Shown one piece after another: positions 7,431-10,876 of a stretch of 10,876 nt of DNA. Numbering within the stretch: the first letter of the stretch is position 1; every line of letters starts with the position of its first letter. The DNA is from an uncultured Flavobacteriales bacterium (lineage in GTDB: Bacteria; Bacteroidota; Bacteroidia; Flavobacteriales; Schleiferiaceae): positions 1 through 10,876 of the forward strand of contig CAIJMB010000243.1 of the NCBI GenBank assembly GCA_903821715.1, given 5' to 3'. The notes under the pieces are model-generated. The model was not told the DNA's origin and made no database searches. It was given only the letters and a program-made list of their open reading frames with translations. A program made the position numbers and the translations under genes.

Positions 7431-7434
7431 TCGA

Positions 7435-7442
7435 CAAACCTA
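7435..7442 (-). promoter_or_regulatory. -7 promoter element (TAnnTTTG) of the four-helix-bundle gene
   Basis: On the minus strand this reads TAGGTTTG, an exact consensus match ending 4 nt before the ATG. The -33 position lacks TTTG and is instead occupied by a 12-nt palindrome. Confidence 0.6.
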
Positions 7443-7462
7443 TTTAGACTATTTCACATAAA

Positions 7463-7489
7463 CATTTTAAAATGAATATTTTGCAAAAT
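7463..7489. promoter_or_regulatory. Tandem 12-nt palindromes upstream of the four-helix-bundle gene, candidate operator
   Basis: CATTTTAAAATG (7463-7474) and ATTTTGCAAAAT (7478-7489) are each perfectly palindromic, 3 nt apart, and share an ATTTT/AAAAT outline. The first begins 20 nt upstream of the -7 box, overlapping the expected -33 region. This layout suits a dimeric repressor, or autoregulation by the island protein. AT-richness raises the chance of accidental palindromes. Confidence 0.4.
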
Positions 7490-7514
7490 TACTTTGCTCA
7501 CTTTGAGCCATCCA

Positions 7515-7540
7515 AGGATTGTGCCTAATCACCAAATCCT
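7515..7540. other. Weak bulged hairpin in the AT-rich spacer
   Basis: GGATT-GTG, a 6-nt loop, CAC-(CA)-AATCC can pair over 8 bp with a 2-nt bulge. It is one of three imperfect hairpins between the right array and the four-helix-bundle promoter. No function can be assigned. Confidence 0.25.
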
Positions 7541-7555
7541 GCAAACATTTCAAAC

Positions 7556-7574
7556 GGCTAAAGGGCTTTGAGCC
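7556..7574 (-). terminator. Candidate terminator hairpin downstream of kbl
   Basis: On the minus strand GGCTCAAAG-CC-CTTTAGCC can fold into a compact stem with one bulge, followed by a moderately T-rich run (GTTTGAAATGTTT). It would lie after kbl and the right array and before the four-helix-bundle promoter. The tight loop and broken T-run make this weak. Confidence 0.3.
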
Positions 7575-7600
7575 AACCTCGCACGACTTTGTCGGTTGGC
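7572..7600. other. Two-tier hairpin at the inner edge of the right array
   Basis: GCCAAC (7572-7577) pairs with GTTGGC (7595-7600). Inside, CGAC-TTT-GTCG (7584-7594) forms a second stem, leaving a 6-nt bulge on one side. The outer arms are repeat-type sequence, so the hairpin looks like two opposed repeat units folded on each other at the array boundary. Confidence 0.35.
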
Positions 7601-7699
7601 CAAGCACGCTAACGAGCTAACCTTGCTAACCTCGCTAGCCTCGCCAACCTCGCCAACCTTGCTAACGAGCAAACCTTGCCAACTAGCCAACCTTGCCAA
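7596..7699 (-). repeat. Right array of 12 short TTRGC-type repeats, inverted relative to the left array
   Basis: Read on the minus strand from 7699, units of 8-9 nt follow without gaps: TTGGCAAGG, TTGGCTAG, TTGGCAAGG, TTTGCTCG, TTAGCAAGG, TTGGCGAGG twice, CTAGCGAGG, TTAGCAAGG, TTAGCTCG, TTAGCGTGC, TTGGCCAA. A stray TTGGCTCA lies at 7569-7576. The A-B-C-D order of the left array is not kept. The array codes the last five residues of kbl (VGKVG), and its second unit supplies the kbl TAG stop (7683-7685). The 21 nt at 7639-7659 are the perfect reverse complement of 6868-6888, and 13 nt at 7608-7620 of 7011-7023. Confidence 0.88.
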
Positions 7700-8888
7700 C
7701 AAGCTCCTTGTGCACCTCCGCAAACGCCTTGATCGCCTTGTCGATGTGTTCGGGCGTGTGGGCGGCTGAGAGCTGCACGCGAATGCGGGCTTGGCCCTTG
7801 GGCACGACGGGAAAGAAGAATCCGATGACGTAGATTCCGCGCTGCAAAAGGGCGTCGGCGAAGCGTTGGGCCAGGGCCGCGTCGTAGAGCATGACGGGAA
7901 CGATGGCCGATTCGCCGTCTTTGAACTCGAGTCCGGCTTCGCGCAGGCCGGCCTTGAAGCGGGCCACGTTGTCCATCAGGCGGTCGCGCAGCTCGGTGGT
8001 GCGGTCGAGCAGGTCGAGTACGGCGAGGCTGGCTCCGACGATGGATGGGGCGAGGCTGTTGCTAAAGAGGTAGGGGCGCGAGCGCTGGCGGAGCATTTCG
8101 ATGAGCTCCTTGCGGCCGGTGGTGAATCCGCCCATGGCGCCGCCGAGGGCTTTGCCGAGGGTGCCGGTAATGATGTCGACGCGACCGAGGACACCACGCA
8201 GCTCGATCGAACCGCGTCCGGTGGCGCCGATGAATCCGGTGGCGTGGCACTCGTCGACCATGACGAGGGCGTCGTACTGGTCGGCCAGGTCGCAGATGCG
8301 GTCCATCTGGGCGACGTAGCCGTCCATTGAGAAGACGCCGTCGGTGACGATGAGCTTGGTGCGGGCTCCGGCCGCGTCGGCAGCCTTTAGTTGGGCCTCG
8401 AGGTCGGCCATGTCGTTGTTGGCGTAGCGGTAGCGCTGGGCCTTGCAGAGGCGGACTCCGTCGATGATTGAGGCGTGGTTGAGGCTGTCGCTGATGATCG
8501 CGTCTTCTTCGCCGAGTAGGGGCTCAAAAACTCCGCCGTTGGCGTCGAACGCAGCGGCGTACAAAATCGTGTCTTCGGTGTGCAAAAACTCGGCGAGGCG
8601 AAGCTCGAGCTGGCGGTGAATGTCCTGGGTTCCGCAGATAAAGCGCACCGAACTCATACCAAACCCGCGCTCATCAAGGGTGCGGTGGGCGGCGGCCAGC
8701 ACGTCAGGGTGGCTGCTGAGGCCGAGGTAGTTGTTGGCGCAAAAATTCAGAACCTCGGACCCGTCGGCCAAGGTGATGACGGCGTCCTGCGGAGAGGCGA
8801 TAATGCGTTCGCGCTTAAAAAGGCCCTGCTCTTCGACGGACTTCAGCTCGTCGCGCAGGCGCTGGTAAAAGGTTTCACGAGAATTCAT
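7683..8888 (-). CDS. kbl: Glycine C-acetyltransferase (2-amino-3-ketobutyrate CoA ligase)
   Basis: 401 aa, close to E. coli Kbl (398). This PLP enzyme of the alpha-oxoamine synthase family splits 2-amino-3-oxobutyrate with CoA into glycine and acetyl-CoA, the second step of threonine breakdown after threonine dehydrogenase; it is cytoplasmic. Motifs are NFCANNYLGLSSHP (48-61), GFGMSSVRFICGTQ (75-88), SLNHASIIDG (135-144, His138 stacking on PLP), VDECHATG (211-218, Asp212 and His215) and TGTLGKALGG with the Schiff-base Lys246. The family's C-terminal GFFFPVVPKGQARIRVQLSA segment is intact. The ATG at 8888 lies inside the end of the upstream helicase gene (14-nt overlap), so translation is probably coupled. 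The last five residues, VGKVG, come from the repeat array. Synthases acting on other acyl-CoAs (BioF, serine palmitoyltransferase) are less likely given the Kbl-like length and motifs. Confidence 0.95.
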   Translation of the reverse strand: MNSRETFYQRLRDELKSVEEQGLFKRERIIASPQDAVITLADGSEVLNFCANNYLGLSSHPDVLAAAHRTLDERGFGMSSVRFICGTQDIHRQLELRLAEFLHTEDTILYAAAFDANGGVFEPLLGEEDAIISDSLNHASIIDGVRLCKAQRYRYANNDMADLEAQLKAADAAGARTKLIVTDGVFSMDGYVAQMDRICDLADQYDALVMVDECHATGFIGATGRGSIELRGVLGRVDIITGTLGKALGGAMGGFTTGRKELIEMLRQRSRPYLFSNSLAPSIVGASLAVLDLLDRTTELRDRLMDNVARFKAGLREAGLEFKDGESAIVPVMLYDAALAQRFADALLQRGIYVIGFFFPVVPKGQARIRVQLSAAHTPEHIDKAIKAFAEVHKELVGKVG

Positions 8889-10876
8889 GACGTAGGATTG
8901 TGGGTCTGCGAAGGTAGAGGACGACGGGCAGCGGACGCTCGCCCAAAACCGGTTCGAGCAGGTCGGCGTAGCGGCGAACTTGCTCTTCGTGCTCGGCCTG
9001 CGGCGCGCCCGTTTTGTAGTCGGCTACCACCCAGCGTCCGTCGGCGCGGCGGTAAATGCGGTCGGGGCGAAGCACTCCCCCCTCGTGGAGCAGGCTGCGC
9101 TCGGTATAGGTCTCGGTCGCGGTCCACCAGTCGGCAAGTTCGGGGGCATCCAGCGCCAGGGCCAAGGTGTCGACGAGGCGGTCGCGTTCGGCGGAATCCA
9201 ACTGGCTGTGTTCCGCGGCAGAATACGCGGCGGCGGCAGCGTCACGGCGGTCGCGAATGCGTTCCAAGGCCGCATGCAGGGCGTTGCCAAAGCGCTGCTC
9301 GGGCTCCTCGTCACGGGGACGGGCAAGCTTCACGGTGTCGGTCCAGTCGCGGTTGCGCACAATGCTTTGGTCCCAGGTCGGAGCCGCGGGCGCGGCGGCC
9401 TCAGGCGCCGGCATGGCGCCCCAGGCCCAAAGGTTTTCACCAAGCTGCCGGGCTTCGCCCTGAGCGAGTTCGGCCTCGGCGTGCTGCTGCCACCAGCCTC
9501 CGTAGCCCTTTTTGGGGTCGAAGTAGACCCAAAGCTCGTCGACGGCGCGGGTCGTGGCCACGTAGAGCAAGTTGGCGTCGTCAAAGGCGGCGCGCTCGGC
9601 GGTTTCGCGCACCCGGTCGGCGTAGGCGGGCCAGCGCTGCCCGACCTCGTCGAGCAAGCCTTCATTTGAGCTGAATTTGGTGAGCGGAACCAGCGCCGAC
9701 GGCGGCAAATCAAGATCCGGCCCGAGCACCCCGCGCGGATCGAGCCACACCGGGTCGAATCGCGGGTTGTCGAGCTGGGCCCATGGGAAAAAGACGATGG
9801 GGTACTCCAGTCCCTTGGCCTTGTGGACGGTGAGCAGTTCGACCGCGTCTGCCCCCGCCGGTGCCGACACGCTCCACATAGGGGCCCGGCGGGCGTACTC
9901 TTCCATAAAGGCCTCGAGGCGGTTGACCTGGCGCTTCGAGAAGTCGAGCATGGCGTCGAGCAGGCGCAAGACAAAGGCGTCCGCGTCGGCGTTAAACCCA
10001 AGTGCCCGGGCGGTGTAGGCGCCCATTTCGTAGAGGCTGAGGCGCCAGGCGACGTCGGGGCTCCAACCCGGAATGATGCGGCGCAGCACCGGCTCAAAAT
10101 CCTCGGGAATGGGGGCGTCTTGGACGCGGCGGCGCGACTGGCCAAGCAAGAGCCATTCCTCTGTGCCCACCTGCCACACGCCGGCGCGGCGGAGGCCGCG
10201 CAGCACGTCCCATTCGCGCTCGGGTTCGCCGGGGCGCAGCATCCAGCGAAACAGAGCCACCATGGCCTGAACCGCGGCAGAACCGGTCACTGCCAGCAGC
10301 TCCGACGACAAAATCGGGATTCCCTCGGCGGCGAAGCGCTCGGCCACCATACGGCCCTCAGCGCGGCGGCGCATGATCACGGCCATGTCGCCCCAGGACC
10401 AGCCGGCGGCACGCCGGCTCCGCACGTCGGCCACCAGCGCGTCGAGCACGGCGGGATCAAACTCGGACTTGTCTTCGGCCTCGATGGCGCGAAGCTGTAC
10501 GTAGCCGCCGGAGGCTCCGCGCGGATTCTGCGCCGAATCAGCGTACGCGGTGCGGTGGTCGTCCTGGCCGAGCTTGGCGGCAAAACCCGTGTACAAACGG
10601 TTGTTAAACGCGACGATTCCGTGCCGGCTGCGCCAGTTGTCGCCCATGGCCACAAAGCCCGACATGCCTTCGAGGCCCGGAAGCGCGTCCGACGGGCTGT
10701 CGCCCGTTTTCGCTCGCGCTACGAGGTCCAGAAACTCCTCGGCGTCTGAGCCGCGCCAGCGGTAAATGCTCTGCTTGCCGTCGCCCACCACCATGGCTCC
10801 GGCGCCCTGCTCGCGGCCGGTCAGGGCGTGCTCCATAAGCGGCCAGAGGTTGGCCCACTGCATGCGCGAGGTGTCC
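8875..10876 (-). CDS. UvrD/REP-family helicase with C-terminal PD-(D/E)XK nuclease domain, AddA/RecB-like; N terminus cut by window edge
   Basis: The last 666 residues are visible. The frame continues through the right edge: the residues before the first visible Met are DTSR, the end of the helicase Walker B motif (DEFQDTS type), so that Met is internal. Superfamily 1 motifs follow in order: GDGKQSIYRWRGSD (motif III), NWRSRHGIVAFNN (motif IV), ELLTVHKAKGLEYPIVFFPW (motif V) and LLYVATTRA (motif VI). The C-terminal RecB-type nuclease has FGNALHAALERI (first His), RPDRIYRRADGRWVVADYKTG (catalytic Asp and D-x-K) and QVRRYADLL. A helicase plus this nuclease domain is typical of AddA/RecB proteins, which process double-strand breaks for recombination. 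No AddB-like partner is in view; it might lie off the right edge. The stop at 8875-8877 overlaps the start of kbl by 14 nt. Confidence 0.9.
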   Translation of the reverse strand, partial: DTSRMQWANLWPLMEHALTGREQGAGAMVVGDGKQSIYRWRGSDAEEFLDLVARAKTGDSPSDALPGLEGMSGFVAMGDNWRSRHGIVAFNNRLYTGFAAKLGQDDHRTAYADSAQNPRGASGGYVQLRAIEAEDKSEFDPAVLDALVADVRSRRAAGWSWGDMAVIMRRRAEGRMVAERFAAEGIPILSSELLAVTGSAAVQAMVALFRWMLRPGEPEREWDVLRGLRRAGVWQVGTEEWLLLGQSRRRVQDAPIPEDFEPVLRRIIPGWSPDVAWRLSLYEMGAYTARALGFNADADAFVLRLLDAMLDFSKRQVNRLEAFMEEYARRAPMWSVSAPAGADAVELLTVHKAKGLEYPIVFFPWAQLDNPRFDPVWLDPRGVLGPDLDLPPSALVPLTKFSSNEGLLDEVGQRWPAYADRVRETAERAAFDDANLLYVATTRAVDELWVYFDPKKGYGGWWQQHAEAELAQGEARQLGENLWAWGAMPAPEAAAPAAPTWDQSIVRNRDWTDTVKLARPRDEEPEQRFGNALHAALERIRDRRDAAAAAYSAAEHSQLDSAERDRLVDTLALALDAPELADWWTATETYTERSLLHEGGVLRPDRIYRRADGRWVVADYKTGAPQAEHEEQVRRYADLLEPVLGERPLPVVLYLRRPTILRHEFS

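Larger units (their letters stand above)
6838..7700. mobile_element. Putative IVP-type element: four-helix-bundle gene bracketed by inverted short-repeat arrays
   Basis: A unit of about 0.86 kb lies between the convergent genes secA and kbl. It consists of an inward-reading left array, a minus-strand four-helix-bundle gene with its own promoter, an AT-rich segment with palindromes, and an inward-reading right array. The arrays share a 21-nt perfect inverted match (6868-6888 against 7639-7659) and many shorter ones. The gene and its upstream region are visibly less GC-rich than the neighbours, which hints at separate origin. No transposase, integrase or target-site duplication is visible, so mobility is inference only. 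Confidence 0.4.

Noticed and set aside
6838..7699. CRISPR array
   Set aside because: Units are 8-10 nt with no spacers and no cas genes; they are simple tandem words, not repeat-spacer units.
6838..7700. Insertion sequence or complete diversity-generating retroelement
   Set aside because: No transposase, reverse transcriptase, template/variable repeat pair or target-site duplication is visible; only the Avd-like fold relationship of the IVP family hints that way.
9823..10749. 308-aa plus-strand open frame opposite the helicase
   Set aside because: Helicase motifs on the minus strand are ordered and intact, so this is a shadow.

Overview
The window most likely comes from a GC-rich member of the Bacteroidota. 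The evidence is indirect but consistent. The PurF homologue is the long, propeptide-less type with N-terminal Cys that I associate with this phylum. The small DUF2795-type acidic protein next to secA and the long SecA without a zinc tail also fit. Four genes carry an exact TAnnTTTG box (the Bacteroidota -7 promoter element) just before the start codon, and no gene shows a convincing Shine-Dalgarno sequence. I cannot name the genus.

Layout, left to right: a minus-strand ACMSD-type decarboxylase running off the left edge (1-586); divergently, a plus-strand series of purF (648-2528), a PduO-type cobalamin adenosyltransferase (2581-3150), a DUF2795-type small protein (3193-3417) and secA (3487-6840). 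An accessory island follows (6838-7700). It holds an array of short TTRGC-based repeats, a minus-strand four-helix-bundle (S23/IVP-type) gene at 7011-7430, an AT-rich control region, and a second array in opposite orientation. Then, on the minus strand, come kbl (7683-8888) and, upstream of it with a 14-nt overlap, the C-terminal two thirds of a UvrD/AddA-like helicase-nuclease that runs off the right edge (8875-10876).

The flanking genes are housekeeping: purine and cobalamin cofactor metabolism, protein export, tryptophan/kynurenine and threonine/glycine metabolism, and recombination repair. They do not form one pathway. The part that stands out is the island between the convergent genes secA and kbl. 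Its two arrays point inward at the four-helix-bundle gene and share a 21-nt perfect inverted match. The stop codons of all three genes (secA TAG, IVP TAA, kbl TAG) lie inside repeat units. This looks like a compact, possibly mobile or RNA-structured element built around an IVP protein. The four-helix-bundle family is known; I cannot say from sequence alone whether this repeat arrangement has been described.
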